Origin: Kineococcus sp. TRM81007
GTDB taxonomy: Bacteria > Actinomycetota > Actinomycetes > Actinomycetales > Kineococcaceae
Direction of reading: 5' to 3'
Length of the DNA stretch: 36,033 nt
Assembly (NCBI RefSeq): GCF_022669155.1
Contig: NZ_JALBVB010000024.1
Span: 46,503 to 82,535, forward strand
Below are positions 19,045 to 26,130 of the stretch, piece after piece. Position numbers and translations under genes: made by a program. Numbering within the stretch: the first letter of the stretch is position 1; the number at the start of each line of letters is the position of its first letter. The notes below the pieces were generated by a model that did not search any database, was not told where the DNA came from, and saw nothing but the letters and a program-made list of their open reading frames with translations.

Positions 19045-19066
19045 TACCCGTACGGCCGCTCGGGTA
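19045..19066. promoter_or_regulatory. TACCCG-N10-CGGGTA inverted repeat
   Basis: Perfect 6-bp arms with a 10-bp spacer lie in the divergent gap between the copper-protein gene and the MpaB-like gene. The arms resemble the TACCC/GGGTA half-sites reported for CsoR copper repressors, but the spacing is longer than those sites, so the assignment is weak. Confidence 0.3.
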
Positions 19067-19113
19067 ACGCGCTCCGGCGCGCGGGTCCCGGCGGGCCGGG
19101 TGAGGCTGCACGA

Positions 19114-20061
19114 GTGGTGCCGCTCCTGCCGCCGTCCGTGACCGGCCTGCCCGCCCGGGCCCGCCGCACCTTCCGGGAACGCGTCTCCGGCGACCCGACG
19201 GGCGCACCGGGGTGGGTGCACGACATCGCCCTCGTGGGGGAGGGGCCCGGCTGGTTCGAGCCCGGCGGGGTGGTGTGGCGGGTCCACGGCGACCTGTCCA
19301 CCCTGGTCGGCGGGGTCGTGGCGCTGCTCGGGCAGGGCGCGCACCCGCTGGCGATGGCCGGGGTGCAGCGGCACTCCGGTTACCGGCAGGACCCGTGGGC
19401 GCGGCTGGCCGGCACCGCCCGCTGGCTCGTGGTCTCCACGTTCGGTTCCGCGCAGCTGGCCGAGCGGGAGGCGGCGCGGGTGCGCGCGATGCACGAGCGG
19501 GTCCGCGGCACCGACGACGCGGGGCGCGCCTACTCCGCCTCCGACCCCGGCCTGCTGCGCTGGGTGCACCTCGTCTTCACCGACGCCTTCCTCGCCGCCC
19601 AGCGCGAGGTCGGCACGGACCGGCTGGCGCCGCGGTTCGGCCGGCGCTGGCCGGACGCGTACGTGCGCGAGTGGGCCCGCACCGCCCGCGCGCTGGGGGC
19701 CGCGGACCTGCCCGGCAGCGCGGCGGAGCTGGCGCAGGCGCTGGAGGCGTTCGCGCCCGCGCTGGAACCGGTGCCGGCGCACCTGCTGCGGTTCCTCGCC
19801 GCCCCACCCGGCCTGGGCCGCGCGGAGGGCGCCTTCTACGGCGGCCTGGCGGGTGCGGGGGCGCTGCTGCTGTCCCCGGTGGTGGCGCCCCTGGCGGGGG
19901 TGCCCGGCCGGGCGGTGCGGGGACCGCGCGAGCGGGCGCGCCTGGCGGCCACCGGTGCCCAGCTGCGCGCGGCGCGGGCCCTGCTCGGCCCGTACAGCCC
20001 CTCCGAGGAGGCGGCCCGCCACCGCCTCGGGCTGGGGCCCGCGCCCTCCTGGCTGCGCTGA
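19114..20061 (+). CDS. MpaB-like (DUF2236) oxygenase
   Basis: This is a 315-residue protein of the DUF2236/oxygenase-MpaB family. The family includes latex-clearing protein and fungal MpaB, which use a b-type haem. Characteristic blocks are GVVWRVHGDLSTLVGGVVALLGQGAHPLAMAGV (about residues 52-84), the DPWARLAGTARWLVVSTFGS segment, and DPGLLRWVHLVFTDAFLAA (about 147-165). The putative haem-ligand histidines are His80 and His155 by position; this is an inference. Start: GTG 19114 has GAGG 8 nt upstream, and GTG 19117 directly follows it. The gene stands alone; its substrate is unknown. Confidence 0.88.
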   Translation: MVPLLPPSVTGLPARARRTFRERVSGDPTGAPGWVHDIALVGEGPGWFEPGGVVWRVHGDLSTLVGGVVALLGQGAHPLAMAGVQRHSGYRQDPWARLAGTARWLVVSTFGSAQLAEREAARVRAMHERVRGTDDAGRAYSASDPGLLRWVHLVFTDAFLAAQREVGTDRLAPRFGRRWPDAYVREWARTARALGAADLPGSAAELAQALEAFAPALEPVPAHLLRFLAAPPGLGRAEGAFYGGLAGAGALLLSPVVAPLAGVPGRAVRGPRERARLAATGAQLRAARALLGPYSPSEEAARHRLGLGPAPSWLR

Positions 20062-20092
20062 GCTGCCGGGGTCTCCGCCCGAGACGGGACCG

Positions 20093-20107
20093 ACCACCTC
20101 CGGTGGT
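20093..20107. terminator. Weak hairpin after the MpaB-like gene
   Basis: ACCACC-TCC-GGTGGT is a perfect but short 6-bp stem with a 3-nt loop, 31 bp after the stop. Terminator function is uncertain. Confidence 0.35.
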
Positions 20108-20214
20108 GGCGGCGCCCCACCGCCGCGATGCGCGTCCTTCGAAGGTCGGGGAGGGGTGACGTCGGAGCGCGGGCCGCCCGGGCAGGCTCGTCGCCGGTGG
20201 CCCGGCGCAGGACG

Positions 20215-20276
20215 GAACCCCGGGTTCGGTGAAGTCCGTCTCGGAAGGCTGTCGATCCGGGCTGGTGGCGTTCGTG
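20215..20276 (+). promoter_or_regulatory. ECF42-type promoter with upstream palindrome
   Basis: TGTCGA (20250-20255), then 17 bp, then CGTG (20273-20276). ECF42-group promoters are described as TGTCGA at -35 and CGAC or CGTC at -10, so this site matches all six -35 bases and three of four -10 bases. The predicted start near 20283 leaves a leader of about 43 nt before the YCII gene. A perfect 13-bp palindrome, GAACCC-C-GGGTTC (20215-20227), lies 22 bp above the -35. Confidence 0.6.
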
Positions 20277-20325
20277 TGGAGGATGAGCGCCGGCACCGGA
20301 CCGGCCCAGGACACCAGGAGGAACC

Positions 20326-20676
20326 GTGACCCAGTACCTGCTCAGCGTGATCCAGCCCGTGGGTGAGCGGCCCGCTCCCGAGGCCGTGGCGCGCATCGGT
20401 GCGGACGTGGCCGCCTTCCACGAGGAGCTGCGCGCGGCCGGGGCGTGGGTCTTCGCCGGTGGCCTGCACGGGCCGGAGTCGGCCACGGTGGTGCGCGTCG
20501 GCGGTGACGGGGGGCAGGAGGTGCTGTTGACCGACGGGCCGTGGATCGAGGCCGAGGAGCACCTGGGCGGGGTGTGCGTCGTCGAGGCCGCGGACCTGGA
20601 CGCGGCGCTGGAGCGGGGCCGCGAGGCGGCCAGGGCCACGACCTTGCCCATCGAGGTGCGGCCCTTCCTCGGCTGA
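20326..20676 (+). CDS. YCII-related (DGPF) domain protein
   Basis: This is a 116-residue YCII/DGPF-type protein with a ferredoxin-like fold. The DGPF motif appears as [14 protein letters not shown] at residues about 66-79. The family opening is [10 protein letters not shown], and [19 protein letters not shown] lies near 39-57. The biochemical role of such proteins is unknown. They are typically encoded directly upstream of ECF42-group sigma factors, and that is the arrangement here. The GTG start at 20326 has a good AGGAGG site. The upstream promoter looks ECF42-dependent, yet the neighbouring sigma gene is broken, so this gene may be silent or driven by another ECF42 copy. Confidence 0.92.
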   Translation: MTQYLLSVIQPVGERPAPEAVARIGADVAAFHEELRAAGAWVFAGGLHGPESATVVRVGGDGGQEVLLTDGPWIEAEEHLGGVCVVEAADLDAALERGREAARATTLPIEVRPFLG

Positions 20677-20681
20677 GCCCC

Positions 20682-21614
20682 GTGCCTGCTCCCGTGCCCG
20701 CGGCGCAGCTGAGCGTCGGCGTGGACGACGTCGAGGGCGTCTTCCGCGCTGAGCACGGCCGCGCGCTCTCCGTCCTGATCCGCTTCCTCGGCGACATCGA
20801 CGCCGCCGAGGAAGCGGTGCAGGACGCCTTCACCACCGCCGTGCAGCGTTGGCCGCCCCCAGCCCGGCGGGGTGGATCATCACCACCGCCCGCCACCGGG
20901 CGGTGGACCGCCACCGGCGCAGGTCGCCTTGACGCTGCGCCTGCTGGGGGCTTGAGCACCCCGCAGATCGCCCGGGCGTTCCTGGTGCCGGAGGCGACGA
21001 TGGCCCAACGGCTGGTCCGGGCGAAGAGGAAGATCCGCGACGCCGGCATCCCCTACCGGGTGCCGCACGAGGCGGACCTGCCGGCACGGCTGCGCGGGGT
21101 GCTGGCGGTGCTCTACCTCATCTACACCGAAGGGCACTCGGCGACCTCGGGGGAGGACCTGGTGCGCGCCGACCTGTGCGCCGAGGCGGTGCGCCTGACG
21201 CGGTCGCTGGCCGCGCTGATGCCCGATGAGCCCGAGGTCCTCGGGTTGCTGGGTCTGCTGCTGCTCTCGGAATCGCGCCGCCGTGCACGCCGACGCGCGG
21301 GCGCCGCAGGACACCGACTGGCGGCAGGTGCTCGCGTTGTACGACCACCTGCTCGCCCTGCTCCCCACCCCCGTCGTCGTCCTCAACCGGGCCGTCGCCC
21401 TCGCCGAGGTCGAAGGACCAGCCGGGGCGCTGGCCGTCGTCGAGGGTCTCGACCTGCCCGGGTACCCCCGCTGCACGCCGTCCGCGCCGACCTGCTGCGC
21501 CGACTGGGACAGCGGGAGCAGGCCCTCCACGCCTACGACGAGGCCATCAGGACGGCCGGCAACGACGCCCAGCGCGCTCACCCCACCCGGCGACGCACCG
21601 AGCTCGAGACGTGA
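20682..21614 (+). pseudogene. Decayed ECF42-type RNA polymerase sigma factor gene
   Basis: The remnant is of an ECF sigma factor with the long C-terminal extension of the SigJ/ECF42 kind. Region 2 ([31 protein letters not shown]) is in one frame. [20 protein letters not shown] continues in a second, and [11 protein letters not shown] in a third. Region 4 and after ([28 protein letters not shown] to [16 protein letters not shown]) returns to the first. The TPR-like extension ([19 protein letters not shown]) is in the third frame again, and the end ([13 protein letters not shown]) is in the first. There are at least five lesions: a short indel near 20853, a deletion of roughly 40 codons near 20917, a 1-bp loss in a G run near 20947, a deletion of roughly 50 codons near 21275, and a shift near 21465. 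No intact sigma factor can be made. Confidence 0.88.
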
Positions 21615-21940
21615 TCGGTCGAACGTGATCCGCGAGCCGGTCCACGCGCCCCCTCGCTGCACCGACCACGGCGGCGAGCCCTTCGCACCGTCGCCGTGAC
21701 CGCGCGGGCGTCGACAAGACCGCGCGGTGTTCGCGGCTGCTTGTTCACCGGACCACGACCGAGCAGTCGGGTACCGTCACGTCCCCGACGGCAGCACGGG
21801 TCCCTCGGCGCGGACAGGACCCGGATGGAGGCTGGTGATGGGCGAGGTGGGCCGAGGACGGCAGCGAGAGCACGGTGCGGAGGACACCGGAGAGGTGGTC
21901 CTCGCCCTGGACGGAGGGCCCGCCCGGCACCCGGAGCACC
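21615..21940. other. Gene-poor stretch after the sigma remnant
   Basis: No convincing gene is found in about 325 bp. The open frames here have no recognisable protein similarity and no good start. It is probably the remains of the sequence between two decayed genes, possibly including the lost N-terminal part of the hydrolase. Confidence 0.5.
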
Positions 21941-22263
21941 TCGGCGATCAGCGCCCACCGCGGTGGGGATCCGGTCTTCGAGGCCGCCTGGACTGCGCTG
22001 CAGCAGGGCCCGGACACCAGCGACGACGATGCGTTCCTCGCGACCGCCCCCGTCTCCGACCTCGTCCAGCGCCTGCGGGCCCTGGCCGCGCCGGTGCTCG
22101 TCGTCGCGGGAGAGCAGGACGCGTTGACCGGCCTCGCACCCGTCGAGGCCCTCGCGCGGCTCTTCCCGGCCGGACACCTGGCTCTTCTCGGCGACTGCGG
22201 CCACTACCCCCCGGGTGGAACAGCCCACCGCCTCCCGCCGGGCCGGCGACCCGTTCCCGCAGT
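21941..22263 (+). pseudogene. Alpha/beta-hydrolase C-terminal remnant
   Basis: Only the last third of an alpha/beta hydrolase is legible. SDLVQRLRALAAPVLVVAGEQDAL carries the acid residue of the triad (Asp in GEQDAL). ARLFPAGHLALLGDCGHYPP carries the catalytic His. A one-base excess in a G run at about 22213 then shifts the frame: the expected continuation, VEQPTASRRAG, lies in another frame. The nucleophile elbow (GxSxG) and the N-terminal two thirds are missing. It lies directly after the decayed sigma gene, in the same orientation, and may once have belonged to the same operon. Confidence 0.7.
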
Positions 22264-22354
22264 CCCCGCAGTCCACTTCCGAGGCCGGTCGAACGACCAC
22301 CGGTGCCCGGCACCCACCCGCCGGCAGGACGCCGATCTCACCCGCCAGGGCGGT

Positions 22355-22912
22355 TCAGCCGGCGGCCGGGTGCCTTGCGCGGTGAACTCGCCAGCGCTCC
22401 GCTGTCAGCTCGAACGTCGCACGGTCGACCGTCTCGGACACGGGTGTGAAGCCGAGCTTGCGGAGCACCTCGATGGACGCCACGTTGGCGGGAACGACGA
22501 CCGCGGACGCTCGTCGCAGCCCGAGCTCCTGGAACCCGGCGTCCACGAGGGTGCTGGCCGCTTCGGTGGCCAACCCACGTCCCCAGCGGTCACGTCGGAT
22601 GGCGTAGCCCAGCACCGCCTCGTCATCGGCCTCGCGCAGCAGCAGCGCCTCGCCGATCACCGTGCCGCTGTCGATCTCCTCGACGGCGAGCACGACGGCT
22701 TCACCGGCTGCGGCAGCCTGTCGCTGCCCGATGCGCCTCGTGAGGGCGTCGTGGGTTCGTGCCCGGTCGCGGGTGGGCCAAGGCGTGTAGCGGGTCACCT
22801 CCTCGTCGCCGTGGAACACCACCAGGTCGTCGAGGTCGCCAGCGCGGTGCTCGCGGAGCCGCAGGCGCTCGGAGGTCAGGGGGAGGGGAAGCCCCCACGC
22901 CGGACGGGGCAC
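22355..22912 (-). CDS. GNAT acetyltransferase (RimJ/RimL type)
   Basis: This 185-residue GNAT protein follows the RimJ/RimL pattern. SERLRLREHRAGDLDDL (about residues 14-30) is followed by VTRYTPWPTRDRA. LGYAIRRDRWGRGLATEAASTLV is the acetyl-CoA binding loop (about 101-123), and VVPANVASIEVLRKLGFTPV (about 138-157) completes the fold. The substrate could be a protein N-terminus or a small amine. The start is GTG 22912, with a purine-rich site upstream. It is intact, although the plus-strand genes beside it are decayed, and it stands alone on the minus strand. Confidence 0.9.
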   Translation of the reverse strand: MPRPAWGLPLPLTSERLRLREHRAGDLDDLVVFHGDEEVTRYTPWPTRDRARTHDALTRRIGQRQAAAAGEAVVLAVEEIDSGTVIGEALLLREADDEAVLGYAIRRDRWGRGLATEAASTLVDAGFQELGLRRASAVVVPANVASIEVLRKLGFTPVSETVDRATFELTAERWRVHRARHPAAG

Positions 22913-23285
22913 GGGTCGAGCCTAGAGCTGCGGAACCTGTCGAGTGCAGCAAGTGATCCAGCACGTCGACCACCGTGGTCGAGCACCAGGAGCGGACGCG
23001 ATCGAGGTGCTTCGTGACCTTCCGCAGGTCGGCACGCCCGCGGAGTCGCGGCACCGTCGCCGGTGCCCTCGAACGCGTCGCCGTCGCCGTCGCCGCCGTC
23101 GCCGTCGCCGCCGTCGCCGTCGCCGCCGTCGCCGTCGCCGCCGTCGCCGTCGCCGTCGCCTGCGGACCGTCCACCCGGTTCCCCGGGCGCCGGGCGTCGG
23201 CGCCCGTGCGGTGAGCGGTGAGTCCTCCCGTCCCGGACGGTCCACCCGTCGTCCACCACGTCCGGCGCACCGACGAGGAGCGATC
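22913..23285. other. Noncoding gap with minisatellite and hairpin
   Basis: This gap separates the divergent GNAT and VOC genes. It holds a 15-bp-unit minisatellite (23077-23160) and a perfect 9-bp hairpin, CGGGCGCCG-N5-CGGCGCCCG (23184-23206). It also holds two 14-bp direct repeats differing at one base (23164-23177 and 23235-23248). Frames across it encode only Val-Ala or poly-Arg runs and are not genes. Confidence 0.6.
23077..23160. repeat. 15-bp minisatellite of GTC/GCC triplets
   Basis: Four exact copies of GTCGCCGTCGCCGCC run from 23083 to 23142, with partial copies on both sides. It is noncoding and sits between divergent genes. Replication slippage is the likely origin. Confidence 0.9.
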
Positions 23286-23801
23286 GTGCCCACCACCCTG
23301 CCCTGCCTCTGGTTCGACGGCGACGGCCTGGCCGCCGCGGAACGCTACGTCTCCCTCTTCCCGAACTCGTCGATCACCTCGGTGGCCCCGGGACCGGACG
23401 GTTCCGCGCTCCTGGTCGAGTTCTCCCTCGACGGGCGCGCGTACCTGGCCCTGAACGGCGGGCCGCAGTACGCGCTCAGCCCGGCGTTCTCCGTCCAGGT
23501 GCTGTGCGACGACCAGGCCGAGGTCGACCGCTACTGGGACGCGCTGCTGGAGGGCGGTGAGGAGAGCAGGTGCGGCTGGCTGACCGACCGGTGGGGCGTC
23601 TCGTGGCAGATCGTGCCGCGGCGGCTGCTGGAGCTGCGGGCCGACCCCGACCCGGGACGCGCCGAGCGCGCGGTGCGGGCGATGCTCGGCATGCGCCGCC
23701 TGGTGGTCGCCGACCTGGAGGCCGCGGCGGACGCCGCTCCGGCCCGGCCCTCCACCGTGCCGAGCGGTGCAGGGGTCAGCGGTTCGCCGCGAGCGCGCTG
23801 A
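23286..23801 (+). CDS. VOC/PhnB-like protein
   Basis: This is a 171-residue protein of the PhnB/3-demethylubiquinone-methyltransferase-like branch of the vicinal oxygen chelate superfamily. LPCLWFDGDGLAAAERYVSLFPNSSI opens the first beta-alpha-beta unit. SLDGRAYLALNGGPQYALSPAFSVQV follows, and VDRYWDALLEGGEESRCGWLTDRWGVSWQIVPRRL is the typical second half (about residues 79-113). The exact reaction is unknown. The GTG start at 23286 has GAGGAG 5 nt upstream. The open frame extends upstream into the minisatellite as poly-Arg, which is rejected. Its 3' end overlaps the end of the convergent HAAS-type gene by 26 bp. Confidence 0.9.
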   Translation: MPTTLPCLWFDGDGLAAAERYVSLFPNSSITSVAPGPDGSALLVEFSLDGRAYLALNGGPQYALSPAFSVQVLCDDQAEVDRYWDALLEGGEESRCGWLTDRWGVSWQIVPRRLLELRADPDPGRAERAVRAMLGMRRLVVADLEAAADAAPARPSTVPSGAGVSGSPRAR

Positions 23802-24519
23802 GCGCCACGGCGGCGACCGCGAGCAGCACCACCGCGGCCCACGCCACGGCGAGGTGGGCCGCGCCGCTGCGCCGTGCCCGGCGCACCTCACCCGCGGCGG
23901 CCAGCGGGTCCACCACCGGGTCCGGGCGCAGGGAGCCGCCCGACAACGCGCCCCACGACGCCAGGACCAGCCCGGGGAGCAGCAGCGCGAGTGCCGGCAC
24001 GGGGGCGGACAGGGCGTCGGTGAGCTGGTCCGCGAGCGCCCCGGCCACCGCCAGCGCGGAGGTCGCGGCGCCGGCCCCGGCGGCCCAGGCGAGCCCGGCG
24101 ACGCGGCGCGCGGTCGCCAGCCGCTCCACGAGGCCCGGCCCCACGAGCGCCACGACCGCGCACACCAGCAGCGAGGGCGCGGTGACGCGCGCCGCCTCGC
24201 CGCCGAGCAGCGCGCCGGCGCCGCCCACGGCCCACCAGACCCCCGTGACGAGCGCGAACCGGCGCGCGAACCCCAGGGCGCGCTCGCGCCGGGTGGGCGC
24301 CGGGGCGGCGGCGGTGAGGGCGGCCGCGTACTCGCCGGGTTCGCCGAACGCCTCGGCGGGGTCCTCGCCGCTGTCGGCGAGGTGGGCGCGGACCTCCGCG
24401 AGGACGGCGCCGATGCGCCCGCCGGGCACGTCGCGCAGCCGCAGCGCGACCACCAGGTCCTCGCACCAGCGCTCGGCGGTGCGGTCGAGGGCCGGTGCGC
24501 CGTGGGGGGAGTTCGTCAT
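23776..24519 (-). CDS. HAAS-type membrane partner of the PadR regulator
   Basis: This is a 247-residue protein. The first 75 residues form a helical HAAS-like (DUF1700-like) domain, ERWCEDLVVALRLRDVPGGRIGAVLAEVRAHLAD then GEPGEYAAAL. Five or so membrane helices follow (around LVTGVWWAVGGAGALLGG, LLVCAVVALVGPGLV and LALLLPGLVLASWGAL, plus a C-terminal AVAWAAVVLLAVAAVALSAL). Such proteins are typically encoded with PadR regulators and are thought to transduce a membrane signal. The ATG at 24519 overlaps the padR stop (ATGA), so the two are translationally coupled. Its 3' end overlaps the convergent VOC gene. Confidence 0.82.
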   Translation of the reverse strand: MTNSPHGAPALDRTAERWCEDLVVALRLRDVPGGRIGAVLAEVRAHLADSGEDPAEAFGEPGEYAAALTAAAPAPTRRERALGFARRFALVTGVWWAVGGAGALLGGEAARVTAPSLLVCAVVALVGPGLVERLATARRVAGLAWAAGAGAATSALAVAGALADQLTDALSAPVPALALLLPGLVLASWGALSGGSLRPDPVVDPLAAAGEVRRARRSGAAHLAVAWAAVVLLAVAAVALSALAANR

Positions 24520-24881
24520 CGGGTGCCTCCGGCGGTGGGGACCTCGTGCACGAGGTCGCTGGTCAGGTGGGCGAAGGCGCGCCACCGCGCGCCCTCCTCG
24601 GACAGCCGGGCCCGGCCGGCGGGGGTGGCGGAGTACCACTTGCGGCCCGGGCCGGACTCGCCCTCGCGCCAGGTGGAGACCACGTCGCCGGCGTCCTCCA
24701 GGCGGGCCAGCAGCGGGTAGAGGGTGCCGCCCTTGACGGCGCCGAGACCGAGCGCGGCGAGGTCGGTGCCGATGCGGTACCCGTACGTCTCGCCGCGCGC
24801 GACGACGGCCAGGACGGCGAGGTCGAGCACGCCGCGCAGCCACTGGGCCGGCCACGCGGGGTTGCTCGCGGGAGTGGTCAC
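24516..24881 (-). CDS. PadR family transcriptional regulator
   Basis: This is a 121-residue PadR winged-helix repressor. LRGVLDLAVLAVVARGETYGYRI (about residues 15-37) is followed by the wing region VKGGTLYPLLARLEDAGDVVSTW (about 49-71) and RKWYSATPAGRARL (about 79-92), all characteristic. It is the first gene of a two-gene unit with the HAAS-type membrane protein. A perfect TGGTG-A-CACCA palindrome lies 9-19 bp upstream of the GTG start and is a candidate autoregulatory site. The gene diverges from the lrgAB-like pair, with 92 bp between the starts, so it could also control that pair. Confidence 0.93.
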   Translation of the reverse strand: MTTPASNPAWPAQWLRGVLDLAVLAVVARGETYGYRIGTDLAALGLGAVKGGTLYPLLARLEDAGDVVSTWREGESGPGRKWYSATPAGRARLSEEGARWRAFAHLTSDLVHEVPTAGGTR

Positions 24882-24889
24882 GAAGACGA

Positions 24890-24951
24890 TGGTGACACCA
24901 CCTAGATGGCTGAGCGACCTACTTTCGTCGGACGGCCGGGTCGACCGTCCG
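24890..24951. promoter_or_regulatory. Divergent padR/lrgA control region
   Basis: It holds two symmetric sites: TGGTG-A-CACCA (24890-24900), next to the padR start, and CGGACGG-N9-CCGTCCG (24929-24951), nearer to the lrgA-like start. Both are exact. Binding by the PadR protein is an inference. Confidence 0.4.
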
Positions 24952-24973
24952 GGGGCGCTGGCACCCTGACCCG

Positions 24974-25393
24974 GTGCAAGAACCCGGTGAACACCCCCCG
25001 CACCACCTCGGCTGGGGCCGGCACGTGCCGGCCGCCCTCGCCGCGCTCGCCCTGCTGCTCGGCCTGCAGCTGCTCGGCACCCTCCTCGTCGAGCTCACCG
25101 GCCTGCCCGTGCCCGGTGCCGTCGTCGGCCTCGTCGTCCTCCTCGCCGTCGGCGCCCGCCACCGCGGCCTCGTCGCCCGCGCCCAGCCCGCCGCCGACCC
25201 GCTCCTGCGGCACCTGCAACTGCTGTTCATCCCCCCGGGCGTCGGGGCCCTCACGCAGCTGAGCGCCCTCGCGGAGAACGCCGCACCCCTCGCCGTCGCC
25301 GTCGTCGGCTCCTTCGCCGCCGGGCTCGTCGTGGCCGGTGTGCTGCTGCAGGCGCTGCTGCGCCGCCGCGCGAGCGCCCCGGTGACGTCGTGA
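24974..25393 (+). CDS. CidA/LrgA family membrane protein
   Basis: This is a 139-residue holin-like membrane protein of the CidA/LrgA family. Four helices are predicted, after a His-rich 16-residue lead. The LLGTLLVELTGLPVPGAVVGLVVLLAVG block (about residues 34-61) and LLRHLQLLFIPPGVGALTQL (about 77-96) are the family signatures. Members modulate murein turnover or export small metabolites such as pyruvate together with LrgB. The GTG start at 24974 lacks a clear ribosome site. Its stop overlaps the lrgB-like start (GTGA). Confidence 0.9.
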   Translation: MQEPGEHPPHHLGWGRHVPAALAALALLLGLQLLGTLLVELTGLPVPGAVVGLVVLLAVGARHRGLVARAQPAADPLLRHLQLLFIPPGVGALTQLSALAENAAPLAVAVVGSFAAGLVVAGVLLQALLRRRASAPVTS

Positions 25394-26100
25394 ACGCCGT
25401 CGTGAGCGCCGTCGTCCACGCCCCCGGCTTCGGGCTGGCCCTGACCCTGGCCGCCTACCTCGGCGCCGACGCGCTGCACCGGCGCCTGGGCCGGCCCGCC
25501 CTGCTCGCCCCCGTGCTCGTCGCCATGATCGCCGTCACCGTCGTCCTCGAGGTGCTCGGCGTCGGCTACGACGAGTACCTCGCGTCCGTCTCCGTCCTCA
25601 CCCTGCTGCTGGGCCCCGCCACCGTCGCCCTCGCCCTGCCGCTGCTGCGCTCCGGCGCCGCGCTGCTCGCCGACCGCGCCGCCGTCCTGATCACCCTGCT
25701 GGTCACCGGCACCGTCAGCGTGGCCGTCACCGTCGGCTCCCTCGTCGCCTTCGGCGTCGAGGACGAGGTCCTCCTCACCGCGCTGCCGCGCTCCGTCACG
25801 ACACCCGTCGCCCTCACGGTCGGCGCGACGATCGGCGCGGACACCACCCTCGTCGTCGTGCTCACCCTCGTCTCCGGCGTCCTGGGGGCCACCGTCGGGC
25901 CGTGGGTTCTCGACCGCGTCCGCGTCGACGACGGCCGTGCCCGGGGTTTCGCCCTCGGGGCCGTCTCCCACGGCATCGGCACCGCACGGGCGCTCGCGCA
26001 CTCCCACGCCGCCGGTGGGTGGTCGAGCGCCGCGATGGTGCTGAACGCGCTGCTGATGACGGTGACGCTGCCGGTCGCGGCCGCCGCGTTCACCGGCTGA
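25390..26100 (+). CDS. lrgB: LrgB family membrane protein
   Basis: This is a 236-residue polytopic membrane protein of the LrgB/CidB family. LLGPATVALALPLLRSG (about residues 72-88) and LPRSVTTPVALTVGATIG (about 134-151) are the family hallmark blocks. GFALGAVSHGIGTARAL (about 185-201) is the conserved C-terminal block. It works with the preceding LrgA-like protein, with which it overlaps by 4 bp. The physiological role (cell-wall hydrolase control or metabolite export) is not settled for actinobacteria. The next gene converges 30 bp downstream. Confidence 0.93.
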   Translation: MNAVVSAVVHAPGFGLALTLAAYLGADALHRRLGRPALLAPVLVAMIAVTVVLEVLGVGYDEYLASVSVLTLLLGPATVALALPLLRSGAALLADRAAVLITLLVTGTVSVAVTVGSLVAFGVEDEVLLTALPRSVTTPVALTVGATIGADTTLVVVLTLVSGVLGATVGPWVLDRVRVDDGRARGFALGAVSHGIGTARALAHSHAAGGWSSAAMVLNALLMTVTLPVAAAAFTG

Positions 26101-26130
26101 GCGCGCCGGTCACCGGCCGGGGCCGGCCCC

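Noticed and set aside
20541-21614. Single continuous 357-residue sigma-like protein
   Set aside because: Large parts of the frame are out-of-frame translation. Sigma motifs are spread over three frames and internal segments are missing, so it is a pseudogene.
22938-22967. Second TGTCGA...CGTC ECF42-like promoter
   Set aside because: The spacing is 20 bp instead of about 17, and the nearest plus-strand start is more than 300 bp away.
23077-23160. Possible CRISPR-like array
   Set aside because: The units are 15 bp, contiguous and made of two triplets, with no spacers and no cas genes.
22944-23285. Upstream extension of the VOC protein through the minisatellite (poly-Arg), and Val-Ala or Asp-Gly repeat proteins in the other frames
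   Set aside because: These are translations of a GTC/GCC repeat. The GTG at 23286 has a good ribosome site and marks the start of family similarity.
26119-26130. GGGGCCGGCCCC palindrome between lrgB and the diguanylate cyclase as a terminator
   Set aside because: It has no loop and is short; such self-complementary G/C runs are expected by chance at this base composition.
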